Below, piece by piece: positions 24,383-34,461 of a stretch of DNA of 64,000 bases (the first letter of the stretch is position 1; each line of letters opens with the position of its first letter). The position numbers and the translations under genes are program-made. This DNA comes from Pilasporangium apinafurcum (lineage: Eukaryota; Oomycota; Peronosporomycetes; Pythiales; Pythiaceae). The notes under the pieces were generated by a model, which was not told the DNA's origin, made no database searches, and worked only from the letters and a program-made list of their open reading frames with translations. The stretch covers positions 186,001 to 250,000 of the forward strand of contig BCKE01000022.1 in the NCBI GenBank assembly GCA_001600495.1. The letters run 5' to 3'.

Positions 24383-25837
24383 TCATTTTCTTGTGAAGCA
24401 AAGACGAAGAAATGGAAGCGAGAGCTTTGCGCACAAGTTGCCTACAGCGGCGGAATTATCTACTTCAAAGGGGAGCCGCAGGCGCAACAGGTACTTTTGC
24501 GGAACGAAAACGGTAAGGATGGAGTCGGTGAGATCCACAGCGAAGCGTTCCGAAGGAGAGGTGATCTTTGGTAGGTGCACAACCATGATGATCTCCTTCT
24601 CGCCAGTACCAGGAAGAAGGTCATAATGTGGAGTCTCTAGTGTTGATTCACCACTCTGCGATTGTGGTTTTGCCGTTTTTTGGAGATTAGCCGGTATTGA
24701 GTGTGTTGTTTGGGAGCCTGTAGTGGCTGTATATCTCGAAGCCTGTTCCTTGGATAGCACGGTGCCTTTAATGAAATGTCGTCCTAGTTTGTCTTGTAGA
24801 TGTAGATCGAGATCTTCATCCAATCGCTTCTGTAGGCTAGTAATGTCCCCTGATTGTAGATTAACCCGCCGCTTGGGATTATAGCCGAGAATTGCGTAGA
24901 GAAAACTGTTTCCACGTGACCATGCGGTGTCGCGTTGTCCTTCTTCATGAAGATGGGACGCAGCACTGAATGGATTTTGCTGCGGAAGCAACAGCATTTT
25001 CGCGCCGATGATCCGCGATTGGACTGCAAACTCACCATTCATGTCGGCGTAGTCGTTTGCACACGTGAAAATGGCAGGAATCTTGGAGTCTGCGATCTTG
25101 TAAAGATCCGGTAGCCAACTGAATAATAATCCATGATGATGCGAGTCCACAAAGTTCCCAAAACCGGTATTGTAGCCAATGATGATGGAATTACTAGGTT
25201 TGCATGCGTGGGACACATTTGCATTCTGAAATTCACCAAACGTGCCGCGAAAGTGCCGGACTGACATATTGGAGGGAAGTGTTTTCTTCGCACATGTAGT
25301 GTCTGCTTCTGGTCCAATGAACCACAATTTGACTTGGACGTCTGGAAAGAAGTAGCCAATCTCACTCCAATAGTCAGTGATATTCCACACACGTTGCTCT
25401 GCTTTCCTGGTTGCACCAATAACCAACACATGCTTCTCCGTGTCCACACCATTTGTGCAAAGCTGAAGAAGCTGAGCAACGTAAACACATGTAATAGGAA
25501 ACGTCAATGCATCCAAACAGGATGGATCACTTGTTGCCATCTTCACCAAATCGACAGATTCAGAACTGCGTGTGCGCAGGTATCCTTCCCATCCATTTTT
25601 TAAGTGTACTGTTGTTAAAGTATCTTGTATTTGGTTGGCTTGAGGAAATGGTGGGAGACTTGGGAAGCTCTTGGACTCAAGCCAGCGAAAGGTGCCGCTG
25701 TACATGCCATCGCCGCGTGTATCAAGCTTCATATCATTTTGCGACTGATTGCCTTGGATGGATTTCTTTCGCTCTTTTGCATTTCTGTTGACCATTTGAT
25801 CCGTGGTATCTAATGGATCCCAAATGAGCTCATGCAT
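24383..25837 (-). CDS. MSS51-C-type domain fused to a PIH1-type CS domain
   Basis: Single 484-aa frame. Residues about 85-340 resemble the C-terminal domain of MSS51/ZMYND proteins: KHVLVIGATRKAEQRVW, KLWFIGPEAD, SIIIGYNTGFGNF, LPDLYKIADSKIPAIFTCAN and RGNSFLYAILGYNP. The MYND zinc finger that normally precedes it is absent. The last 75 residues (EKEIIMVVHLPKI, RLRLPFEVDNSAAVGNLCAK, LSLPFLRLCF) look like the CS domain that closes PIH1-family proteins, R2TP/HSP90 adaptors used in assembling axonemal dynein. The combination suggests a cytoplasmic dynein-arm assembly factor in a flagellate organism; that role is inference. There is no visible intron. Confidence 0.6.
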   Translation of the reverse strand: MHELIWDPLDTTDQMVNRNAKERKKSIQGNQSQNDMKLDTRGDGMYSGTFRWLESKSFPSLPPFPQANQIQDTLTTVHLKNGWEGYLRTRSSESVDLVKMATSDPSCLDALTFPITCVYVAQLLQLCTNGVDTEKHVLVIGATRKAEQRVWNITDYWSEIGYFFPDVQVKLWFIGPEADTTCAKKTLPSNMSVRHFRGTFGEFQNANVSHACKPSNSIIIGYNTGFGNFVDSHHHGLLFSWLPDLYKIADSKIPAIFTCANDYADMNGEFAVQSRIIGAKMLLLPQQNPFSAASHLHEEGQRDTAWSRGNSFLYAILGYNPKRRVNLQSGDITSLQKRLDEDLDLHLQDKLGRHFIKGTVLSKEQASRYTATTGSQTTHSIPANLQKTAKPQSQSGESTLETPHYDLLPGTGEKEIIMVVHLPKITSPSERFAVDLTDSILTVFVPQKYLLRLRLPFEVDNSAAVGNLCAKLSLPFLRLCFTRK

Positions 25838-26386
25838 ATAAAAAAGATCTATTGATCTTGAAAAGACACGTCATCGTAATACTAGTAATTTATGAAACAA
25901 GTCAAAATATCTTATAAATTAGTAAAATATACAAGTTATATATTGAAATTACAAAAAGATATTAACTATTGACTTTTTTCAGTTGATTTTTTGGGCTGTG
26001 AGTAACGACCAATCAGACAGCAGTGGTTTCAGTTTTTCTCCTTAATCAGCAACTCTATCATACTTTTATTATTGAACAGTTGCTAAATGAGGGTGAAGGC
26101 AACGACCAGAGGGGGCCGAAATGCAACCTAAAATCCCAGGATATTTCAAATCTCAGGTCCACACTTGGAAGAAAAGCAAGCAACGCGCGACGAGCAAACC
26201 AAGTGCATTCTGGTTGTGCGCGTGATTCGGAAATCCTGGCTGTGATCCAATTGGACGTGGCGTAAGTGAAGTTGTCTAGCGTTCTTCGGTGTTGGTTGTC
26301 CCTGTGTGTGTGCAAAGAAAGCGAAAAAAGAAAAAGGAACAAACGAACGTTTTTCCACAGAGAAACCCCTCCCCCTCATATAAAGG
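25838..26386. promoter_or_regulatory. Divergent promoter region with CCAAT motif
   Basis: 549 bp between two genes transcribed away from each other. It begins with a strongly AT-rich block (about 25860-25975) and has CCAATCAG at 26009-26016. Both genes must be driven from here. No other element is clear, and short ORFs around 26023-26397 have no coding character. Confidence 0.35.
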
Positions 26387-29273
26387 ATGGCGGACACGAA
26401 TCGACGTAAGGGCGGCGCTACGGCCGCACGGTCACATCAGAACTACCTGCAGATGACGCAGCACGCGCCAGGTACGCCTAAGAACCAGCAGCAACAATTT
26501 CAAGCGTACCAGCAGAATCCATACCAGTATCCATTCCAACAAGCCCCGTATAAGCAACAACAACAGCAGCAGCAACAGCAACAGGTGAAGGGCTACGGGG
26601 CCACCAGCAGCTCGAATAACAGTAATAGCAATAACAATCAGACGAATCGATTTACGAGAACGAATGTGCGCGGCCAGCAGCAGAAAGCAGCAGCGTCGGC
26701 GAAAATGGGTATCAAGAGCGGCATGACTGTAGAGGTACAGTTGGGGATGGTTTCATATCCATATTCATACATATTATTTACTGATTATGCGCTGCGTTTG
26801 TGAGTAGGATTTGAAACGGTTGACGCAGAAGCGGATGCAACAATCACCAGCCATGCAGCCTGTGACACAAGCAGCTAATTTATCTCAACAGGAAACTGCG
26901 AATTCGCGACCATCCACGCCGAAAATTAACATGGGAGTCGTAAATAATAGTAATTCCGCCGCACCGGTGCTACCGAAGACGGGGATGTCGGTGCAAGAAC
27001 TGAAGCAATTGACAACATTGCGGCTGGCATCACAAAATGTGCCAATGCACCAGACAGAGATTACAGGGCTTGTGAGCAAAGCAGTGCTGTCGAACGCGGC
27101 GAAATCGCACTATCGTGATAGTTTGCGTGGATCACTGACACCCAGTTCGACCCCAAAACGAACGTCTAGTGGTGGACGTTTTGGTAGTTCGACATCTACC
27201 AGCAACAATGCAGCGCATGTACCGGAAGTGCGTGGCCATCGTAGTCGCTCTCGGAGTTCACAGTTGACTTCGACGGTCGAAACTGCCTATGATGCCATGC
27301 CGGCACGATACTCGTACAGCGGTGGGCAGACGCTGGAGGATTTCCATTCGTTCGATCTTGGCGGGAATTCGCCTAGTTCATCACAAGTAAGGCGCGTTAC
27401 AAATTGTTAAAAGAGGGAAGCTGATGTTGATGTGAACTGTCGATGTGTTGTGTAGGAAACGGATCCATATGCTCGCCCTTCATTGGATTTTGATGACGAC
27501 CGGAAATATAGCTACGAAGAGGTACATGCCTATTCGATGAATGATTTACTTTGGCAACGTCAGGCTGAACTAATGGATCGTTTGAACTTTTTCTGCTTTG
27601 TGTTTCTAATGTAGCCGCAAAATTCACTGCAATTTCCAGAGGACTCATTTCCCCCACCACCTCCATTCGATGAAAATGGTGGATTTGTGGCAACATCGCT
27701 ACCGTCATGGTCTCCTCCTCCAGCGCGTGCAAAGAAGTTGGATGCATCCGCGACACCTGTAAGGAAAAATTTTCTATCATAATATGTTACTTCCATAACT
27801 AACCTCACACACTATCGATCGCAGATATCATTCTATAATCACCAAACGTCGTACTACAATATTGCATCGAAAGAAGAAGTGCCAAATCAAGACCAAAATG
27901 CTGTGATCGCTCCTCCTCCGGGACTTTCTCGACGTCCGTCAATGACAGTGCCATGGCAAGTTGCAGAAGCAGTTTTAAACACACCGCAGACAACAACCGG
28001 ACGGAAGCAAATTGGGTCGCCTACTAGTAGTTCCAAGACTTCATCAGAACCTGAAACATCAAATATGTTTGCATATCCTTCCAAGACTGGTAATCGAGTC
28101 CAGGAAGGATCTGGAGCTCTTAAGTCACCTGCTGCAGAAGCAGCGGCTCAGTTGGGGGCACTTTCGTTGCAAGGAACGCGGCAGCGTAGTGGAACTGGTG
28201 GTAGTGTTCCCTTGGGACCAACCGGGACTAGCGTAGGCGCGGGACCATCGCTGAATGGAGCGCGACGTGGAAGCTTTGGAAATGCTGCAGAATTCTTCAA
28301 ATTCCGTCGACGTAGCAAGAGTCGTCTTGAACTTGCGCGTGATTTGTCAAGTAATGAGGGTATATCCAGCTATGGTATCAGCGCTATGCCTGGAATTGAT
28401 GAACGCAATGCTGACACGCAAGATCATTTCTCGGGTATGGGCCATGTCGAAACGGTCTCGGATGCCAGTTCTTCATCCTCTGATGATGGTGAATCGAGCT
28501 CCCAGGACTATACCGATGAAGATGTTGTTCGAGTCACTGGTGGTTATGATGATCCATCGGAAATTACCGGGAACTTTGTGTCATTTTATCACGCAACCGG
28601 CGCCGGACGCAGTCGTGATAATCTTAGTGGTTTGTCGTCACTCTCCATTCCTCCACCACCTCCACCAATGACCGACGAGGAAGATAATGCTTCAACAACT
28701 TCTTCCAAAGGGCTTCCTATGATGAGTCCGAACGGCGTTAAACTACGAAAGGTGGCTGAGTTGGCACGCCGAGGCAGCTTGAGCAGCGAAGACAAAACGC
28801 GTGCAAAGGACGAGATCATTCAAAACTCGCTAGGTATTGGTGCCAACAATGCTGCTCGGATATTTTCTTCCAGGATGCCCGCACCAGCAGCGTCAAATGA
28901 TCGACCATTGATGTCTCCTTCGATCGTTCCACCTCCAGGTTTCCAAATCATGTCGTCTACTCCGCCTCGCAACACTCCAAAGGCGACTGTGAAGAAATCT
29001 CTCGCACCAGGAGCTGGAATCGTTCGCAGCGCTGGTGGTGTTCCGGCTCGATCGCCGCCAAAGAAGGCGATGTTAAGTCCTTCAAATACATCACGTAAAG
29101 GTTTAGCAACGGATGGAAATGCAGATGCTGCTGGTAGTTTGGAGGAGCGCCTTGCAACAGCGGCACAGAAGGTAGCGGATTGTGTGAGTAAAGGCGATAT
29201 GATCGGATTCCAGAAGGCGATGGACGAGTTGGATTGGCTGCGTAACGAAGCTAACAGTATGATGCGTGCATGA
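26387..29273 (+). CDS. Long disordered Gln/Ser/Pro-rich protein, unknown function
   Basis: Five exons in frame: 26387-26734, 26808-27386, 27456-27521, 27615-27758 and 27825-29273, 861 aa. It is mostly low complexity: a poly-Gln tract near residue 60, Ser/Asn runs, and Pro stretches (FPPPPPFDENGG; SIPPPPPPMTDEED). Short islands look conserved enough to be binding motifs: MSVQELKQLTTLRLASQ, IAPPPGLSRRPSM, NAAEFFKFRRRSKSRLELA and the C-terminal helix KAMDELDWLRNEANSMM. PPxP and RRPS-type sites suggest SH3/EVH1-like or kinase partners. The architecture fits an RNA-granule or signalling scaffold, but no family is recognised. The poly-Gln tract is encoded by mixed CAA/CAG. Confidence 0.75.
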
Positions 29274-29480
29274 GAGTGTTGTGAGTTAGACGTGAACAAA
29301 ACAAGCGAATACAAAAAGTATGAAAATAATCCTGCACTTTAAAGTACCACACGTTGTATGACATCATTCGGCTGTAAGCAGGGAAGGCTCCTATGCATAC
29401 GGAGAAAACGCAGAAAGAAGGAATGGCAACTTACAACAGATGGAAGTAACAGGTTTGATGGATATTCCAACGAATCAATT

Positions 29481-30859
29481 TTACAACAAGATCTTGTATT
29501 TCTCTGTGGACGGCACTTGGTTCACTGCAAACCGTCCATCGTAGGAAATTGACGCAAAGAGCCACGAGTCGCTAACAGCCCATGCGGTGGAATAAACAGA
29601 ATCTTCATGCTCTTCGTAAGTTTTTATCTTTGTGTCCACGACATCAGCTGCAGCTGCCGTGTCGTTCATTAGGTCTTGTTCAGCAAGCTCGACAATAGGG
29701 GCGGAGGAAATGGATGAAACTCGCCAGAGTGCCACGGTGCTATCGGAGCTGGATGAAAGCACGAGTTGATCATGAAACCGATTGTACCGCACGCTCCAGA
29801 CCCAGTGTGTATGCGCTGTAAGTGCCAACAAGGGTTTCCTTGCATGCCGAACGTCCCAAAATTTCATCTTGCCGTTGTCACCGCCGCTCACGAGACAGTA
29901 AGGCTTGTTAGGGTTGTAGTCAATGTCTAAAACCGTCGGGACATGCGCGACAGAGATCGCAAACGCGACATCCTTTGCTCGAATATCCCATGTTTGAATT
30001 GCTCCACCGAGTGTATACGAGAGGTATTGCGGGTGATGAGGATCCCATGCCAGTGCGTGAATAGTACTCGCACCTCCGAGCGATAAATCCGGCTCCAGTT
30101 TCTCCTGCGCCACAAACGTGTCATTCTCCAAACTCCATGTACGCAATAGGGTTCCGTGCGCTGACGCCAGCGTGTCTGAACTGTTTTCTTCATTCACATT
30201 CCACACTACCCTAAGAAATAAACCACATCAATGAGAATCTTTTTGCGAACAATCTATCGATATCTGCAGAAGATAATCATATACTCACTTGGTGACGGGC
30301 AGTTTCTGGGCGGGCAGTTCCGCTACAGCAACCAACGGCTTGGACTCACTGGCGTTCTCTGCGCTTTCTTCCACGCTCGAATCCAAGTCTTCCATCTTCC
30401 ATAGTGTCGCGACAGGTGCCTCACCCTTCATCTTTCCACACGTCATCACCAGTTCCCTTCTAAACGGACTTGGTGCCAGATTTACCACCTGTGCAGGATG
30501 GTCGTAAATATGTTGAACCTTGATCTCATTCCCGATACTGTCATATTCTAGCACATGAATCTGTAATGAGTACAGATCACAAAAGCACATTCATAAGTCA
30601 AATGCAAAAGAGAATACAGTTCTTAAGCGCAATCGTCCGAAAAATTCTGTTCTTGTTACCGCATTCGGCTGCTGCAGCGATGTAGTGCCCACAAGAAACC
30701 GTGCTCGCTCTTTATCGCCAACTAGCGCGTCCATACATCGTACCTGCGTATATAAAGACACAGCATAAGTTTTTGAAGCAGACAGATTCATCACATACAT
30801 AGACCAAAGAGACGTACTTTATTGCCGACGCTATGGCTACATGCACCCCCGCCAAACAT
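29481..30859 (-). CDS. EIPR1: EARP and GARP complex-interacting protein 1 (WD40)
   Basis: Four in-frame exons: 30859-30818, 30743-30660, 30560-30289 and 30210-29481, 375 aa. Close correspondence to human EIPR1 is visible: RARFLVGTTSLQQPNAIHVL (human IRFLVGTQSLKYDNQIHII), DIDYNPNKPYCLVSGGDNGK, HTHWVWSVRYNRFHDQLVLS, SSSDSTVALW and the end EEHEDSVYSTAWAVSDSWLF ... YKILL. It is a seven-bladed WD40 propeller that binds the EARP/GARP tethering complexes in endosome-to-Golgi and recycling traffic. The two 5' exons are short but match the conserved N-terminus. It converges on the disordered-protein gene, with 207 bp between stops. Confidence 0.92.
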
Positions 30860-31121
30860 TGTCGTTCTTCCTCCACTTTCCTTTAGTTGAACGTGTACCT
30901 TCACTCTTTCAATGGATATCCTCAATATTATTCTGTCATCAACAGTATTTATGTCATGACCATCACTCTTTCCAGCACAGTTTACTGGATTGTAGATGTT
31001 GTTGTTCTTTGCGTTTGTATGACTGCGAAAAGTTATACACTCTCGTTTAATTCAACACGTAAGCCTACGATCCAGCGCTTCTTTATGTATACTGTGGCCC
31101 AGTCAAAACTTGAGGAAAATC

Positions 31122-32774
31122 ATGGCAGCAGGAGAAGACGACAGCGGCGTGTCGGCGGAAGCGAAGCTCCAGGCGGAGAGTTTCAAGAGCGAAGGCAATG
31201 CATTACTTGCTGCAAAAGAGTATGCCCAGGCTGTGGAGATGTACACCCGTGCGATTGAACTGGATCCGGACAACGCCGTTTACTACAGCAACCGTTCAGC
31301 AGCATACTTGGCACTCGGGGATGCGCGCGGGAAGGCATTAAAAGATGCGGAAAAATGTATCACACTGAAACCAGATTGGTGGAAAGGGTACAGTCGCAAA
31401 GGTGCAGCGGAGCATGCACTGCAGCGGTTTGATGCGGCCCGAGCTACCTACAGCGAAGGATTGAAACTCGATCCAGACAACAAGTCGCTGTTGGAGGCGT
31501 CAGAGGAGGCTTATAACGCTGGCCAGGCGCATTTCAAGCGATTACAGGAGTATGCGAAAGAACAAGAACGGCTGAAGAAGCAACAAGAGGAACAAGCTCT
31601 CGAGAAGAAAAAAAAAGAAGAGGAAGAGGATCGGAAACGCAAGGAAGTGGAGGAACAGCAGATGGCCAATCAACCAGTGGATGAAGACGCACTGTTGGCG
31701 GAATTCATGTCGGAAGTCCAGGAATTAGAAGAAGCAAGTAATTGCATTAAGAAAGACCCTGTGGATGAGTCAATCAAGAAGGAGAAACCACCTGTGGATT
31801 TTGGGGATCCGGAGGGACAGATCGTACGACTATTACAGCCACATCATCAATGGATCAATTTGAATCCTTTTCGCGTCCTGATGCTTGACACGGATGCTAC
31901 TGAAGAAGACATGAAACAGCACTATCGAAAGGTACGAAATATCGCTACTGATTGACAGATAAGAGAATATTGTGAGTCTAATTCATTAATTGGGTTTTGA
32001 CGGTACCTTGCACAGATCTCTACGATGATCCATCCTGATAAATGCCGACATCCCCAAGCACGTGAAGCTTTTGAAGGTGAATAAATGTTGATTTGACCTT
32101 TGCTATTAGTTTCTGCGAGGGCGCTTATATTTTTGATAATTTGACGATGTGCAGAGGTGACGAAGGCGTATAATCTCATTCTACAAGAAGATCGTCGAAA
32201 GACATGTATTCGTGTTATCAACAATACCACTGAAAAAGTTGAAAAGGAACGCCGACAAAAGTTGAAAAAAGGAATTAAGGAGCAAGATCTGGGCGATTTA
32301 AAGGACGAAATTGAGAAGGCGGTGCTGCGTGCATTTGCAGAGATAGAGAATCGTCGCCAAAATCTGGAGCAGCGAGAAGCCGCCCAGCGACGACGCGAGG
32401 CTGAACAGCAGGAGAAAGAGCAAGAAAAGGTATGCTGCTATGGATTTTAGCTTATAATACAATCACACATGTTGACGTGAGTGTTGGTTTAGATGGCGGA
32501 ATCATACAAGCGAGAACGGTCCTGGGCTGAGGTGGATCGCCGAGAGCATCGAGTGGGGAACTGGCGTGAGTTCCAGAGAGATGGCAAACGTCGGAAAGAG
32601 ATGGATACCCACGGTTGGAAAGAAGAAAAGAGGGTATGAGGCGCTTTGATTTTGTTCTATGGGTATTATGACATTGTACCATTAACAATTTCTCATCTTT
32701 GGTTTTCTATGTAGGACGATAAAAAACAGTTTGGTGTCATTGACAACGACGAGTACAAGAAGAAATGGAAATAA
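31122..32774 (+). CDS. TPR domain fused to a DNAJC8-type J protein
   Basis: Five exons: 31122-31931, 32016-32076, 32155-32429, 32493-32633 and 32715-32774, 448 aa. Residues about 12-125 are three STI1-like TPR repeats (FKSEGNALLAAKEYAQAVEM, YTRAIELDPDNAVYYSNRSA, KGYSRKGAAEHALQRFDAAR). A charged coiled coil follows. The remainder matches DNAJC8/SPF31: LLAEFMSEVQELEE, INLNPFRVLMLDTDATEEDM, the J-domain HPD in ISTMIHPDKCRHPQ, then EVTKAYNLIL and VGNWREFQRDGK (human VDSWRNFQ). DNAJC8 is a spliceosome-associated Hsp70 cochaperone; it normally lacks TPRs. The TPR part keeps residues of the carboxylate-clamp type, so it could bind the C-terminal EEVD of Hsp70/Hsp90. The fusion is supported by a single continuous first exon. 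Confidence 0.87.
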
Positions 32775-32811
32775 TTTAAGTAAATCAATTCATCTTGATG
32801 AAGCATCTGGT

Positions 32812-34282
32812 TTAGAAAGGATCAACGTCCATCATTTGGTCATCTGTCGCAGCTGGATTTGCACGGTTCGATGCATGATCATGGTATTCATAATTGGCAG
32901 CGAGATATTGGTCTTGTTGTTGATGGTACTGGCGCATTTGCTGTTGTTGGTGGTACTGAGCCTGTTGCTGCATTTCGTGCAAGAAACCATCGAGCATCTT
33001 TACAGCATTTTGGCGATTAGCTTCGTTCCTGCCATGATAGAAAACGGAGAAAGATATTGCATTAAACACATGAGTCCACAATGCATCCTACTAGATATAC
33101 TTACCCATATATGGACAGTGTAAGCACGTCTGGAAGTGAACGTACGCTTGGTGCTTGAGGAGCAGCATGGGATGGAAGAACAATATAAGTCCCAGTGTAC
33201 TCTTGGAATCGCTCCATTGTGTCTCCTGCTTCACCGTGCAACATCGGCAGCAATTGGCGTGGTAGTTTGTAATATGTGACATCAGAGAGATCAATTTGTT
33301 TTTTCTGCCTGGACGGATGCATATGATCAACAACCATGTCATCTTCCTCTGCATCCACGTCATCTTCTTTGTCTTGCTCTGTGGCTGGTACATTCATCTG
33401 CGATACAAGCGAACTACTGGGCAACGTTGATATATTTGGTGCAACACTGGAGGGTAGTTCAGTAGCTGCAGAGGAAGAGCTACTCAGAGGAGCAGGCTTA
33501 TACCCATACACACGTTCCATGGCTCGTGGATTCGGAAGGAACTCCTTTCCAACAAATGTGAAATCAATGCAATGTGATCGGACCCAGGCAGTTGTCAGTG
33601 TCTTCCCATGGAAAACCCGCTACGTATACAAAAGAATACTTAGTCATACATCATAGCTTCTCTCTATTCTCAGTCGAAATGCAAAGCCAATGTATTGGTG
33701 TGCGTACTTTATTGGCCACGTGATCCCGAAACATGTCGTTGGTGACGATGAAACCGTCATGCTTGACTGCGTAGTCAATCACATAGAAATCGTCATGTGC
33801 CTACATTTAAAGAATTCACACACGCTATTAATCTCATTATCCAGCTAGCAATAAAGAAACGCATCCAAACCTGAGATGGTGTGAGAATGACATGATCTTT
33901 TGCCACCAGTTCCTGCAGTAAACTCCAATCCTCTGTCTCCATCGCACCGTTCTGCCGGCTGCCTGGCGTCGAGCCACCGATCGGTTTCACGTTCAGCCAG
34001 AAATTGGGTACAAATGCCACACACTTGATGGATGAAGTTACTGAGGTCGGCTCTAGAGAATAGAAGTACGCAATCGCTGCCGCTAATTTCGCGATATCTG
34101 CCTGTCCATCCTTTTGACAAGAAACGTTCGCACCATCGATGACCACCGTGCATATCCTGTCAAGTCATGAACAAGAATGTAATCAAGTTGCTAATGAGCA
34201 ATACGCAGTGCCTTTGCAGAGCGAAAGAGAGAGAGAGAGAGAAACCGTTGAGAACTCACTTGTCTGCCATGTTGGTCGGCAT
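32812..34282 (-). CDS. Regnase-like NYN/PIN ribonuclease (Zc3h12a family nuclease domain)
   Basis: Five exons keep frame: 34282-34260, 34156-33871, 33800-33708, 33619-33105 and 33028-32812, 377 aa. The nuclease core is split over exons 2-4: ICTVVIDGANVSCQKDGQAD, CVAFVPNFWLN, HVILTPSQ-AHDDFYVIDYAV (splice join), DGFIVTNDMFRDH and WVRSHCIDFTFVGKEFLPNP. These are the acidic motifs and the SND/TND-FRD signature of Regnase-1 (MCPIP1)-type NYN domains, which cut stem-loop mRNAs using Mg2+. The CCCH finger of Regnase-1 is not present. Instead there is an acidic linker, a small conserved-looking region (SDVTYYKLPRQLLPMLHGE) and a Gln-rich tail. The first coding exon has eight codons. It is divergent from the PDE12-like gene, with 179 bp between starts. 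Confidence 0.8.
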
Positions 34283-34461
34283 GTGTGTCAGCAATTCAAT
34301 TTTCACTACGGAGAACAACAACTGGCTGTTTTATTGGTCGAAACAGAGACGATTGACTCAATTATCACCCAATTAAAACTATCAATTTAAGTTTTCTACC
34401 AATCAAAATAGACTTAGGACACTCACTTGATGGGTTGAGCTTTTCCACCTAAAAGAGCAAG
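34283..34461. promoter_or_regulatory. Short divergent promoter with two CCAAT-type motifs
   Basis: Only 179 bp separate the start codons of the NYN ribonuclease (minus) and the PDE12-like gene (plus). Within it ATTGGTC (34333-34339, an inverted CCAAT) and CCAATCA (34399-34405) face opposite ways, followed by an AT-rich stretch. The layout fits a bidirectional promoter bound by an NF-Y-type factor. This is inferred from motif and spacing only. Confidence 0.4.
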
